A stretch of DNA of 64,000 nucleotides from Pontibacter ruber (lineage in GTDB: Bacteria; Bacteroidota; Bacteroidia; Cytophagales; Hymenobacteraceae). Below the pieces are notes generated by a model that was not told where the DNA came from, did not search any database, and was given only the letters and a program-made list of their open reading frames with translations. The translations under genes were made by a program, and so were the position numbers. This document shows, piece by piece, positions 1 to 7,937 of the stretch (its first letter is position 1; each line of letters starts with the position of its first letter). The stretch lies in the NCBI RefSeq assembly GCF_023630205.1, contig NZ_JALPRR010000002.1:62001-126000 (forward strand). Reading direction: 5' to 3'.

Positions 1-1
1 A

Positions 2-385
2 AACGTCGGTTTCGACCTGAATGAAAATGCAGCGGGTAAATTATACCTGTGGACGACCCTGAATGGCTGGCGACAGGATTCTTCTGCCAAAGGTGCTGTT
101 ATGATGCGCCCAGTCATGACAGGGGAGGCGCTGGCTGCGGACGAGGAGCTAAATACGGAACAGGTACAAGTATACCCAAATCCATCTGCAGGTGACTTAT
201 ACATCTCAGGCACGTATAAAAAACTAAGTTTGTATGATGTTACAGGGCGTGTGGTGCTTACCCAAAGCTATACAGGTATAAATGAGCCTGTATCGCTGCA
301 TCACCTGGCCCGTGGGCTTTACACATTGCGAATAGAAACCCGTACTACTGTTCTAACAAAAAAGATAATACTTAATAAACTATGA
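2..385 (+). CDS. C-terminal part of a secreted protein with a type IX secretion sorting domain (partial)
   Basis: The frame is open from the first bases of the window, so the gene begins upstream and only about 127 codons are visible. The last ~75 residues have the layout of a type A T9SS (Por) C-terminal sorting domain: a VYPNPSAG motif, then strands around LYDVTGRVV, then RGLYTLRI and a basic end (TKKIILNKL). Such domains direct cargo across the outer membrane and are cleaved off. The catalytic or binding part of the protein lies outside the window, so its function cannot be stated. The stop overlaps the next start (ATGA). Confidence 0.85.
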   Translation, partial: NVGFDLNENAAGKLYLWTTLNGWRQDSSAKGAVMMRPVMTGEALAADEELNTEQVQVYPNPSAGDLYISGTYKKLSLYDVTGRVVLTQSYTGINEPVSLHHLARGLYTLRIETRTTVLTKKIILNKL

Positions 386-684
386 TCACGACAGACATAA
401 CCGTAGAAGAACTGAAAGATCGCTTAAACAAGGGCGAAACACCAATCATTATAGACGTGCGCGAAGACTGGGAGTACCAGGAATCAAATATTGCAGGTGC
501 TAAAAACATACCGCTCGGCACTCTGCCACAACGCCTGGAAGACCTGGAGGATTACAAAGATCAGGAAGTGATCGTGCAATGTAAATCTGGTAACCGCTCT
601 GCTTCTGCCAAGGCTTTCCTGCAACAGCAAGGCTTCAGCAATGTAAGAAACCTGCTGGGTGGTATTACAGCTTTTAAAGGATAA
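382..684 (+). CDS. Rhodanese-like domain protein
   Basis: A 100-residue single-domain rhodanese without signal peptide, so probably cytoplasmic. The active-site loop reads CKSGNRS, with the catalytic Cys that carries a persulfide in this family and the Arg of the CxxGxR pattern; the N-terminal IIDVREDWEY motif is also typical. Single rhodanese domains move sulfane sulfur, but the acceptor cannot be told from sequence. The start overlaps the stop of the secreted-protein gene by 4 nt, so the two are probably co-transcribed although their products work in different compartments. A strong terminator-like palindrome follows 36 nt after the stop. Confidence 0.9.
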   Translation: MITTDITVEELKDRLNKGETPIIIDVREDWEYQESNIAGAKNIPLGTLPQRLEDLEDYKDQEVIVQCKSGNRSASAKAFLQQQGFSNVRNLLGGITAFKG

Positions 685-720
685 TAAGGGTTGTTGACAT
701 AATAGCTTTCGCTGGATTAA

Positions 721-762
721 ACCAGAAGAGGCGCAGTGTAATTACACTGCGCCTCTTCTGGT
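721..762. terminator. Perfect 21-bp inverted repeat, probable bidirectional terminator
   Basis: Two 21-nt arms (721-741 and 742-762) are exact reverse complements with no spacer, and a short T-run follows on the + strand. It lies just after the rhodanese stop and upstream, on the opposite strand, of no close gene, so a rho-independent terminator for the rightward pair is the simplest reading. Confidence 0.75.
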
Positions 763-788
763 TTTGACTATTTGTCATTATATAACTT

Positions 789-1082
789 GTCATTTCGAGC
801 AGAGCGAGAAATCTGTAGTAGTTGAAGTTTATACTTGTGGCAAGCTGGCCTTTGCTTCGTCGTAGCCTTTGTTCCTCAGTCTCATTTGTCTATAAGTTTC
901 ATTTTGTACTTTTGTGCGCTCAGGGCCGCGGGGCCTCGTCCTCGGGCATCGCGCTGTCTATTGAAGCTGCTCCTCGCTCCGCTGCGGGCTGCTTCGCTAG
1001 GCTCAGCACCGCAACAATAGAAGGCGCTCAACCCGAGGACTGGAAATAAGTTCGATAGCAGAGTGTTATGCAACGGGAACAA
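789..1082 (+). repeat. Dispersed repeat R1, copy A
   Basis: First of three copies of an interspersed element (others at 13012-13258, minus strand, and 59847-60141). It opens with GTCATTTCGAGC, passes through GTTTATACTT, reaches a very conserved GC-rich core at about 916-958 (starting GTGCGCTC and including CCTCGTCCTCGGGCAT), then a variable stretch of ~60 nt, then a conserved tail GGCGCTCAACCC-AGGACTG ending at ATGCAAC. In this copy TCCTCGGG of the core and CCCGAGGA of the tail can pair. Short frames crossing it on both strands look spurious. It lies between two convergent genes. Confidence 0.75.
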
Positions 1083-1280
1083 AGTCCTCCTTTGAAGGGG
1101 GCAGAGGGATGATTAACAGTAGATATGAAACTCATACTTCTAGTATAACAGTAACAGAGTTTCCCGCCTTAGAAAAGGAGGGGTTAGGGGTGGTTGGACC
1201 AAAGCAACTATGAAACTTATACCTGCAAAGAGGCAACAAGCAGAATTCACCTCCTCGGAGGGGTAGGTAAATCCTGCTAA
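1083..1280 (+). repeat. Cluster of G-run/C-run palindromic repeats next to R1-A
   Basis: Three short imperfect palindromes of the CCCTCCTT...AAGGAGGGG kind occur at about 1086-1110, 1153-1200 and 1250-1272; the second continues as TTAGGGGTGGTTGG. The same units flank both other R1 copies and occur alone near 43845 and 46950. Apart from these, R1-A and the terminator, nothing gene-like is visible between 685 and 1450. Confidence 0.65.
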
Positions 1281-1450
1281 TCCAATAATCCTGTAAATCC
1301 TAATTCTGACTAAACACCACAGCCACCCAGACGTTCGCAGGAGGTGCGCACGCTGCGAGGTCTAAACTTCCTCTACTGCTCTTAGGAAAGGGCCGAAATG
1401 TGGTAAAACCGCATTCGTAATTAGTAAATCTTAATTCGTAATTAAAAGAC

Positions 1451-2743
1451 CTACTCCACAATAAAAGGCGAAGGGCTGAAGCACAGCAGGAAGACCACAA
1501 ACGCAAGTATGCCCAACACCTTACGTGCCGGGGTAAGCGGTGCCTCATCAGGGCTGGAGGGGTGGTAAATTCCCATCAGCCGCGACAGCAACAGGCCAAA
1601 CAACATCCAGCCGCTGTAGCCATCTGCTTCCGGAAAAGCCAACGAAATCAGTACCTGCAGTACCAGCACCAGGGAGGCCAGGTAGAATACATAGTGTGGT
1701 TTGGGCACGGCTGGCTCCAGTACAAACACCAGGTAGAGCACATAAGCAGGCCATAGCCAGATGTGGGCCTCCAACTCCGGAAATGTGGCAGCTGCACTGT
1801 ACTGCACCATGAGCATAACAAAAGCTGCTGCAAAACCATAGCGGGAGTTATGCAGCAGCTTTTTGAATGCCCAGAACATAAACGGAACATAGATAACCAG
1901 CAGTTCTTCTGCCCACAGCGGCTTGGCGTAAGGCGAAATCACCCCCAAGCCCGCATAAAGTATAAACAGGGTAAAAAAGATCGGAGACAGCTGGTTAAAC
2001 CTTCTGTAACCCAGCAAGCCGTACAATACGTGCCCGCCGTCCAGCTGCCCGATGGGCAGTAAATTAAGGGCTGTAAAGAACAAAGCCAGGTACCCCGCAA
2101 AAACAAACGGGTAATGGATTACCTCATACTGGTTAGGGAGAAGCGTCTGGTCTGGTGCTACGAATCGCTCGAAAAATAAAAAAAGAAGGTTCTTCCCAAG
2201 AGCTAAGTTGCCCATAGAATCGCGGTAGACGTGCTGAGCGTAGTCCAGGCCATACTGCTTATATTCCGGATGTATGGTATAAATGTATTCGGGCTCGGGC
2301 AGATGCGTAAAAGCGTACCAAAGCAAAGGCACAGCTACCACAAAGCCAGCCAGCGGACCGGCAATGCCGATATCAAAGAACTGTGTTCGGGAAAAGATGC
2401 GGCCTTTGATTCGGATAAAAGCTCCCATGGTACCGATCGTGGAAGTTACCCCAAACCACAAGGGCAGATAGTAGGGGAGCGTAACCCGCGTACGGTAAAA
2501 CTTAGCTGTAAAATAATGGCCAAACTCGTGAACAGTAAGCACTCCCAGAAAGGGTAACGAAAAGTACAGGCCACCTAAAAACTCAGCCCAGGAAATAGTG
2601 CCGCTGCCTGTAAAGCCTTCCGGGCCCAGGAAAAACATTTTGCCGTACCGCCACTCGGCACCTGACATGGTAGTAGTAGCCAGGGTGATAAGAAAAAGCA
2701 GCAGGTGCAGGCCGTAACTACGCTGTCGCTTAGATAGCAACAT
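1451..2743 (-). CDS. Site-2 protease family (M50) membrane metalloprotease
   Basis: A 430-residue polytopic membrane protein. The zinc site is visible as HEFGH at residues 72-76 inside a hydrophobic segment, and the second M50 motif as NLLPIGQLDGGH at 227-238, where the Asp is the third zinc ligand. M50 enzymes cut substrates within the membrane. There is no PDZ domain, unlike RseP, and the C-terminal half is a further set of membrane spans, so this is a compact site-2 protease rather than RseP. The substrate is unknown. It overlaps the upstream HAD gene by 14 nt, which indicates translational coupling. Confidence 0.9.
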   Translation of the reverse strand: MLLSKRQRSYGLHLLLFLITLATTTMSGAEWRYGKMFFLGPEGFTGSGTISWAEFLGGLYFSLPFLGVLTVHEFGHYFTAKFYRTRVTLPYYLPLWFGVTSTIGTMGAFIRIKGRIFSRTQFFDIGIAGPLAGFVVAVPLLWYAFTHLPEPEYIYTIHPEYKQYGLDYAQHVYRDSMGNLALGKNLLFLFFERFVAPDQTLLPNQYEVIHYPFVFAGYLALFFTALNLLPIGQLDGGHVLYGLLGYRRFNQLSPIFFTLFILYAGLGVISPYAKPLWAEELLVIYVPFMFWAFKKLLHNSRYGFAAAFVMLMVQYSAAATFPELEAHIWLWPAYVLYLVFVLEPAVPKPHYVFYLASLVLVLQVLISLAFPEADGYSGWMLFGLLLSRLMGIYHPSSPDEAPLTPARKVLGILAFVVFLLCFSPSPFIVE

Positions 2744-3362
2744 GCCTGAATACCTGGTTTATAGTTAGTGGTGGTTGCAGGTGCAGCGTCTGCAGGCCTA
2801 AATTTCTGGCGCTCTCAACGTGCTGAATGCTGTCGTCGATAAAGAGTGTCTCTTCTTTCTGAAGTCCGTTCTCGTCCAGGATCTGTTCAAAAATAGCAGC
2901 GTCAGGTTTACGCAGGCCAACCAGGTGCGAGTAATACGTCTGCTCAAAAAGTGAATCCAAACTAGGAATCGTGAAGCTATGTGCTACGATCTCATTGAAG
3001 CGCTTCAGGTGAATGGCATTGGTATTGCTGAGCAGGAAAATGCGGTACTGCTTACCAAGTTCACGCAACAGGTCAATGCGCTCTTTTGGTATATCTAACA
3101 GCATGGCATTCCAGGCGTCATCAATCTGCTCGTCGGTTGCTTCCAGATCATACTCACGACGCAGGCTGTCGCGGAACTCCTCGCAGGTGCTGTTGCCCGT
3201 TTCGTACAGGTCGAACAGCCGGGACTGTGCCCGTTGGGTAAACTGGATCGGGCTGCCGCTTCTGCTATACTTCTGCATTTCGCGTATGCTCTTATCGTAA
3301 TCCAGGTTGATAATGACCCCGCCGAGATCGAAGATGATATTTTTGATATTGGTTAAATCCAC
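2730..3362 (-). CDS. HAD family hydrolase (HAD-IA type)
   Basis: The HAD motifs are in order: FDLGGV (motif I), LLSNTN (motif II), a Lys in GLRKPD (motif III) and FIDDS (motif IV). A helical cap of ~70 residues lies between I and II, as in subclass I phosphatases. I favour a GTG start at 3362, giving ~211 residues beginning VDLTNIKNIIFDLGG, because homologs begin just before motif I. An ATG at 3422 would add 20 residues without family resemblance. The substrate, a small phosphate ester, is unknown. It overlaps the M50 protease gene downstream. Confidence 0.85.
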   Translation of the reverse strand: MDLTNIKNIIFDLGGVIINLDYDKSIREMQKYSRSGSPIQFTQRAQSRLFDLYETGNSTCEEFRDSLRREYDLEATDEQIDDAWNAMLLDIPKERIDLLRELGKQYRIFLLSNTNAIHLKRFNEIVAHSFTIPSLDSLFEQTYYSHLVGLRKPDAAIFEQILDENGLQKEETLFIDDSIQHVESARNLGLQTLHLQPPLTINQVFRHVAI

Positions 3363-3452
3363 AGAAAAATTTTGTCTTGTATTTGAATATCTCGCTACAA
3401 ATATGTAGAATTGCACTCCCAAATCAAAGGAAGCAATTTCTTAATAGGGAAC

Positions 3453-3526
3453 GGGCCTATAGCTCATTCGGTTAGAGCAACTGACTCATAATCAGTAGGT
3501 GCCTGGTTCGATTCCAGGTGGGCCCA
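3453..3526 (+). tRNA. tRNA with CAT anticodon (elongator Met or Ile2)
   Basis: A full cloverleaf is readable: acceptor GGGCCTA/TGGGCCC (one G-U pair), D-arm GCTC...GAGC, anticodon stem ACTGA/TCAGT with loop CTCATAA, and T-arm CCTGG-TTCGATT-CCAGG. The anticodon is CAT. It is not the initiator: it has a paired first base and lacks the GC-rich anticodon stem. Elongator tRNA-Met and lysidine-modified tRNA-Ile2 cannot be separated by eye. The 3' CCA is not encoded. An accessory patch with restriction and toxin-antitoxin remnants begins just downstream. Confidence 0.93.
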
Positions 3527-3729
3527 CTTGAAAATCAAGCACTTATATCTGAAAAGATGTAAGTGTTTTTTTGTTTTGTATATCTATATCTTAAAGTTTT
3601 TGTCTGATCAAAGCTAGATCATTTACCTTTCTCTATTTCTAACAATCCATTTCCTGTTTATTAATAAATCGCTATCTTTATAGATTTTGCTTCTAATAGC
3701 CTCAATGCTGAAACAAACTTTGCGACAGG

Positions 3730-4497
3730 ATGAAAAACGAAGCGCATGCGCGGATAAAAATTAACCAGCTTCTGACTGAAGCAGGCTGGCGTTTTTTTGA
3801 CGATGCTGAAGGTCCGGCAAATGTGCTGCTCGAAAATCATGTGAAGATCACGCAAAAGGAAGTTGATGCATGGGGGAATGACTTTGAAAAGACGAAAGGT
3901 GGGTCACTTGATTATCTGTTAGTAGATAGCAACCAGAAGCCAGTTTGTGTGCTGGAGGCTAAAAAGGAAAGTATACATCCGCTTACAGCAAAGGAGCAGG
4001 CCAGAAAATACGCCAATTCAGTCGGCGCTCAATTTATCATCTTATCCAATGGGGTTGCTCACTTCCTTTGGGACCTGAAGAAAGGCAATCCTACTACCAT
4101 TCTTAAATTCCCATCGCCACATGAAATTGGAGCCATTAAGCAATGGAATCCAGATAGAAAGGCTTTGGCTGCTGAACCTGTTGCAAGCGATTTTATTGCG
4201 AGTGTGCAAATGCCGGATTACGCCGAGCGGCCAGGTTGGAATGGTTTAGTTCAGAACAGCAAAGACTTTATCTGGAATAATGGGCTTCGGTTTCTAAGAC
4301 ACTACCAACTGAATGCCATCCGGCATTTGCAGAAGGCTGTGCACGAAGGGAAGGACCGTTTTCTGTTTGAAATGGCAACAGGTACAGGCAAGACCCTTAC
4401 TTCTGCCGCTGTAATCCGCCTGTTTCTGTCAAAACAGGCCAAATATGTTTTAACCATATTTATGAAGCAGAAGAGTTTATTACTCAGCAAGGGCTAG
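3730..4497 (+). pseudogene. hsdR: Truncated type I restriction subunit (hsdR N-terminus)
   Basis: The first ~240 residues match the start of HsdR, the restriction/translocation subunit. There is a PD-(D/E)xK nuclease site (D61, then E76-A-K78 in VCVLEAKKE) and, after a linker, a Walker A motif MATGTGKT near residues 215-222. HsdR proteins are normally 800-1000 residues. Here the match ends about 18 residues after Walker A, at AKYVL, and the frame runs into DNA that encodes HsdS in another frame. The motor domain is gone, so the product cannot translocate or restrict. Confidence 0.88.
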
Positions 4498-4970
4498 AAA
4501 ATTCTTCAGCCAGAATGATAAAGGCAGGTACAATATTAATGGCAATGTATGGACAAGGTATAACAAGAGGCAGAGTTGCAATACTCGGAATTGAAGCTGC
4601 AATTAATCAGGCTGTTGCTGCAATTTCAATAACAAGCCCAAAAATAGAGACATCTTTTCTTTATTATCAGCTACAAGGTCTATACCAGCATTTAAGATTG
4701 ATTAGTGATGCAAGGGGCGGAAACCAAAGTAATTTAAACGCACAATTAATTCGTGAGCTTAAAATTTTTATACCTACAATTGATGTGCAAAATCAAATTG
4801 TCGTTAAACTCGAAAAAGAGCAGGAACTGGTAAACGCCAACAAGCAGCTGGTTCAGATTTTTGAGCAGAAGATAAAAAACAGAATCGCCAAAGTGTGGGG
4901 AGTGGAAAAGCCTGAAAAGGAGGAAGCTATACCTGCGGCCACAGCGGTGCAGGGGGTGTTAGTATCATGA
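4452..4970 (+). pseudogene. hsdS: Truncated type I specificity subunit (hsdS C-terminal part)
   Basis: Reading from about 4452, upstream of the first ATG at 4515, the frame gives EEFITQQGLENSSAR, then AGTILMAMYGQGITRG, then a helical C-terminus: the end of an HsdS target-recognition domain plus its conserved coiled-coil. The N-terminal recognition domain and first half are absent. The fragment begins where hsdR is cut, so a single deletion probably removed the end of hsdR, any hsdM between, and the start of hsdS. No methyltransferase is in the window, so the whole system is dead here. Confidence 0.88.
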
Positions 4971-5033
4971 AATTCAATAATGTTGAATATTTTGCAACTT
5001 ATTAGTTGCATTGTGAGTTAAAAGGTAATAGTT

Positions 5034-5440
5034 TTGGGGACCGAACAAATTAATCTTCCGACTGTAGAGCAAGTAGAGGCATTCCTTAAAGAGCTGAAGA
5101 TAAAACTTGACTTTCAACAAGTGTTTTTTGACAGAAGAGGTAAAAACCTTGATTCATATACCATGTTAGCAGAATGGGGCTATAGTTCAAGTAAGTTGGT
5201 TTCTTAAAAGAGCTAACCATTGCTAACTATTCCGAAGGCCCTATGGCAGACGACCAAAACGTACCCAGCAAAGGCGATCTGTGGGTATTCGGAAAAAACA
5301 TTAAGCCTGAAAATCCCAAAAGGAAAAAGCTAGAAACTGAGTTTTATATCAAACTTCAGTTAGGTTACCCAAACTGAGAAGTTATTTGTATTTCATTTCA
5401 CCCGTCAGAGTATAAAATGAATTACCCTTTTAACAGCTAA
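5034..5440 (+). pseudogene. mqsR: Broken MqsR-family toxin of a toxin-antitoxin-chaperone module
   Basis: Three frame pieces add up to one MqsR-like toxin. From a TTG at 5034 the frame gives VEQVEAFLKELKIKLDF and DRRGKN, then stops near 5205. A frame offset by one base continues FLKELTIANYSEGP, DLWVFGK and FYIKLQLGYPN. A TGA at 5375-5377 interrupts it, after which EVICISFHPSEYKMNYPF follows to the stop at 5440. The order YSEGP, WVFGK, ICISFH, MNYPF matches my recollection of MqsR-family toxins in Bacteroidota. One frameshift (about 5185-5200) and one nonsense codon should abolish toxicity. The antitoxin starts 13 nt downstream. Confidence 0.82.
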
Positions 5441-5453
5441 TAAGATTTTAAAT

Positions 5454-6059
5454 ATGAAAAGCCCATATACAGGAGGAGAAGTTAGAAAGATAACTGCCCC
5501 TGAAACTATAACTTTTAAAGACGAGCAGTTTACGCTCGAAGTTGAAAGCTATGAATGTGTGGATACCGGCAACCGTTTTGCAACTGGCGAAATGAATGAC
5601 GCTGTAATAGAGCGGGTACATAACTTATGGAGGGAACGACATAAAATACCTACAATTGCTCAATTACAGGCTATCAGAAAACAACTGGGTCTTAGTAAAA
5701 GACAGATGTCGGCTTTGCTAAATTTCGGCGTGAATCAGTATCGTTATTACGAAAATGGCGAAATGCCCAAGGGTGCTAACTTATTACTTTTACGCTTATT
5801 AGTCAATCAGGGAGCGCTACCTTATATCTTGTCTGCGCAGGCTGATGGTCTTCCTGAAAAAACTAAGAAAGCCCTGCTGAGATACTTTGATGGTAAGACC
5901 CAAATCGTTGAAGTTGAGAATACACCAAAAGTAAATCCTGGTGAAGAGCATGCTGCCTCAATTAATCTGAATGACAAATCATTTACTGATTTTAGCTATC
6001 TGCCAGATACAGGCTCACAAGTTCCATCAATTTCTTTAAACGCAGCAACTGCTGCATAA
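5454..6059 (+). CDS. mqsA: MqsA-family HTH antitoxin with long C-terminal tail
   Basis: 201 residues. The N-terminus (MKSPYTGGEV) resembles the MqsA/YgiT N-terminal domain, but without the usual paired CxxC motifs. Residues ~65-115 form an XRE-type helix-turn-helix (IRKQLGLSKRQMSALLNFG, then YRYYENGEMP) that should bind the module's own promoter. Residues ~150-201 are a low-complexity tail with no counterpart in plain MqsA. In toxin-antitoxin-chaperone systems such a tail is the chaperone-addiction segment, and the SecB-like gene follows after one nucleotide. The reading frame is intact although the partner toxin is broken. Confidence 0.85.
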   Translation: MKSPYTGGEVRKITAPETITFKDEQFTLEVESYECVDTGNRFATGEMNDAVIERVHNLWRERHKIPTIAQLQAIRKQLGLSKRQMSALLNFGVNQYRYYENGEMPKGANLLLLRLLVNQGALPYILSAQADGLPEKTKKALLRYFDGKTQIVEVENTPKVNPGEEHAASINLNDKSFTDFSYLPDTGSQVPSISLNAATAA

Positions 6060-6060
6060 T

Positions 6061-6570
6061 ATGAGCGAATCAAAACTTTCTCTTCCAGTTGATTTTACAA
6101 AAGCACAGTTGTTATGGGCAGCTTTTACTGACATTAGTATTAAAACCCTGCCGGTTGCAACTGATATAGAAGATAAAAAAGTAGCAGGCTTTACTAATAA
6201 AGTATCTCACAAAAAGGGCTTTAATTTAGCCGAAAATGAAATACGAATAGAGCTGGAGATAGACTGCGCTGCTGTAAACCAGGCAGGTCAGGCAATTGGT
6301 ACTGAAGGCCACTTCCAAATTGGTTTTACGTTTGTAGTTGAAAATTTAGCTGATTACTCTATTGAGATACCTGGGGTACAAGAAAGACTTCCGGCTCCTG
6401 AATTGGTCATACCTTTGGTAGGTACGGCATACTCAACTGCACGCGGTATGGTCATGATGAAAACTTTAGGGACTAATTTAGAGGGATTCTCCTTACATAT
6501 AGTTAATGCACAAAGTCTTATACAGCAACCTATGCCAGAGAAAAAGAAAAAGACGGATAAAAAAGCTTAA
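6061..6570 (+). CDS. SecB-like chaperone of the toxin-antitoxin-chaperone module
   Basis: 169 residues with the SecB fold signature: a beta-rich first half (IRIELEIDCAAVN, FQIGFTFVVENL) and the diagnostic AYSTARGMVMMKTLGT followed by IVNAQSL. It differs from housekeeping SecB in its N-terminus and a lysine-rich tail. In toxin-antitoxin-chaperone (TAC) systems a SecB-like protein binds the C-terminal tail of the antitoxin and protects it from proteolysis, so that it can neutralise the toxin. One base separates it from the antitoxin gene, which implies one transcript. With the toxin dead it may survive as an orphan. Confidence 0.85.
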   Translation: MSESKLSLPVDFTKAQLLWAAFTDISIKTLPVATDIEDKKVAGFTNKVSHKKGFNLAENEIRIELEIDCAAVNQAGQAIGTEGHFQIGFTFVVENLADYSIEIPGVQERLPAPELVIPLVGTAYSTARGMVMMKTLGTNLEGFSLHIVNAQSLIQQPMPEKKKKTDKKA

Positions 6571-6766
6571 TCCATTTCCACCCCACTCAAGCTATCTCGA
6601 ATTGCATCCCATCCTGCCAGGTGAAATGTTCGCCCCAATAAAAGATGCTTTAGTGGGCAAACTGCACCAGCTACCGTACTTGCAAAAAGCAGGTGCTTAT
6701 ACTTTATAGATTTTCGCTCAGCCATTACTTAGCCTCACTATGGGTGGTGGCGCACCAAACACAAAA

Positions 6767-6801
6767 ATCCCCGCACCATGCGATCACCATAATGCGGGGA
6801 T
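6767..6801. terminator. Bidirectional terminator between the TAC module and csbD-like gene
   Basis: ATCCCCGCA (6767-6775) pairs with TGCGGGGAT (6793-6801) around a 17-nt loop. A-rich DNA precedes it and a T-rich stretch follows, so it can act in both directions between the rightward chaperone gene and the leftward CsbD gene. Confidence 0.75.
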
Positions 6802-6819
6802 GTTTAGTTTTTAAGCAGA

Positions 6820-7011
6820 TTACAATGAATCAATCCATCTTTTCAGGTCGTGTTTGGCTTTGCCGGTCTTCTGCTGAAGCCTGCCCAGCCACTCATCTTC
6901 CTTGCCCTCTTGGTAGGTAAGATCATCATCGGTCAGGTCGCCGTACTGCTGCTTCATTTTTCCTTTCAGCTCGTTCCAGTTTCCTCTTGCTCTATATTCT
7001 GACTCTCTCAT
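6820..7011 (-). CDS. CsbD family stress-response protein
   Basis: 63 residues, hydrophilic and highly charged, with the CsbD core [20 protein letters not shown] followed by a [13 protein letters not shown] helix. CsbD-like proteins are small general-stress proteins of unclear biochemical role, usually induced by osmotic, heat or stationary-phase stress. It is transcribed alone, leftward, and ends at the shared terminator. Confidence 0.9.
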   Translation of the reverse strand: MRESEYRARGNWNELKGKMKQQYGDLTDDDLTYQEGKEDEWLGRLQQKTGKAKHDLKRWIDSL

Positions 7012-7108
7012 GGCTTTACCGGTTTAGTTTTAAAATAATATTGCTCTATTAAATTTTACGGACTAAGAATCAGTAAGTTATTCTGTTTAAATAGAAGATA
7101 ATTAGGAG

Positions 7109-7771
7109 TTAGTTTAGCTTGAAACCAAGACCCAGTAAAGCATGTAAAGCTACATTGGTGACATGTGCCTCACCATCTGTAACAGGCACCTGCACGTAAG
7201 AGGCAGTGACCCTTCCTTCTCCCAGCACAAACCACCTGTTCGCAAAATAATAACGCTTGGCAACGGCTGCCTCCAGGGTGGGGCCGGAAACATAATACCC
7301 TTTGTTCAGGATGCCCCTGTTCTCCGGAAATGGCCTGTTACGAATGGTAGATTCCGGGTGTGTGATCACGATGCCGCCACCGGCCGACCAGGTCAGACCT
7401 TTGTAGTTCCACATGCGGTTAAGAGTAAGCAGGTTGAAACCGTCGGTAATGGAAAAGCGCTGTACTTCGGGCGGTCTGTTGCGCAGGATGAGTTTGTGGT
7501 GCGTGAACTTTACTTTCCAGCCTTTGGCTTCTTTCCAGGTGCTTACCCGGATGTCGTAGTATACCGGCGGGTTGAATGGTTCGGTGCGGTACCGGGCATC
7601 CAGGCGGATGGTCTCAAAGTCGTGCTGTTGAATACGTAGGGGTGTTTTAAAGTTTTGGACAGCTCCGCCGGCTACCGCAACTTCCCAGCTTCTGCTTTGC
7701 CCTATACACAGAAAAGGCATCAGCAGCCCGAACAATAAAAAACATGCGTAGTTTATACTTTTCATCTGCAC
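7109..7771 (-). CDS. Predicted outer-membrane beta-barrel protein
   Basis: 220 residues with a signal peptide (hydrophobic YACFLLFGLLMPFLCIGQ, cut after ~residue 25). Alternating hydrophobic strands follow (WEVAVAGGAVQ, WSAGGGIVITHPE, WFVLGEGRVTASYVQVPV) and the protein ends NVALHALLGLGFKLN, typical of small Gram-negative barrels. No enzyme motif is recognised. Translation may start at the second Met (7765, MKSINY), which would give a more usual signal peptide. No partner gene is adjacent. Confidence 0.7.
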   Translation of the reverse strand: MQMKSINYACFLLFGLLMPFLCIGQSRSWEVAVAGGAVQNFKTPLRIQQHDFETIRLDARYRTEPFNPPVYYDIRVSTWKEAKGWKVKFTHHKLILRNRPPEVQRFSITDGFNLLTLNRMWNYKGLTWSAGGGIVITHPESTIRNRPFPENRGILNKGYYVSGPTLEAAVAKRYYFANRWFVLGEGRVTASYVQVPVTDGEAHVTNVALHALLGLGFKLN

Positions 7772-7937
7772 AGTTCCCCTTCTCCCCGGACGTTTATTAA
7801 GGTTATACGAACCTCTTTCAGGAGTAATTCTGCCAGTCAGGGCTTTTGTTCTTTATTATCTATCCTATATATTTAGTTGAAGACACAGCTGCAGCTATAC
7901 TTGGGTAAGATGCAGCATTAACTTAAACCCTTATAAA

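Noticed and set aside
822-1082. Overlapping short ORFs on both strands of the GC-rich region
   Set aside because: They lie within R1-A. Their translations have no family resemblance, and the related copies at 13.1 and 60.0 kb do not keep the same frames.
6579-6710. Frame with LHPILPGEMFAPIKDALVGK before the terminator
   Set aside because: It may be the tail of a lost gene, but it has no start in its own frame and I cannot place it in a family.
3527-6760. Search for a second copy of the tRNA 3' end (attachment-site repeat) bounding the accessory patch
   Set aside because: I found no convincing direct repeat of the T-arm/acceptor sequence and no integrase gene, so no attachment site is claimed.
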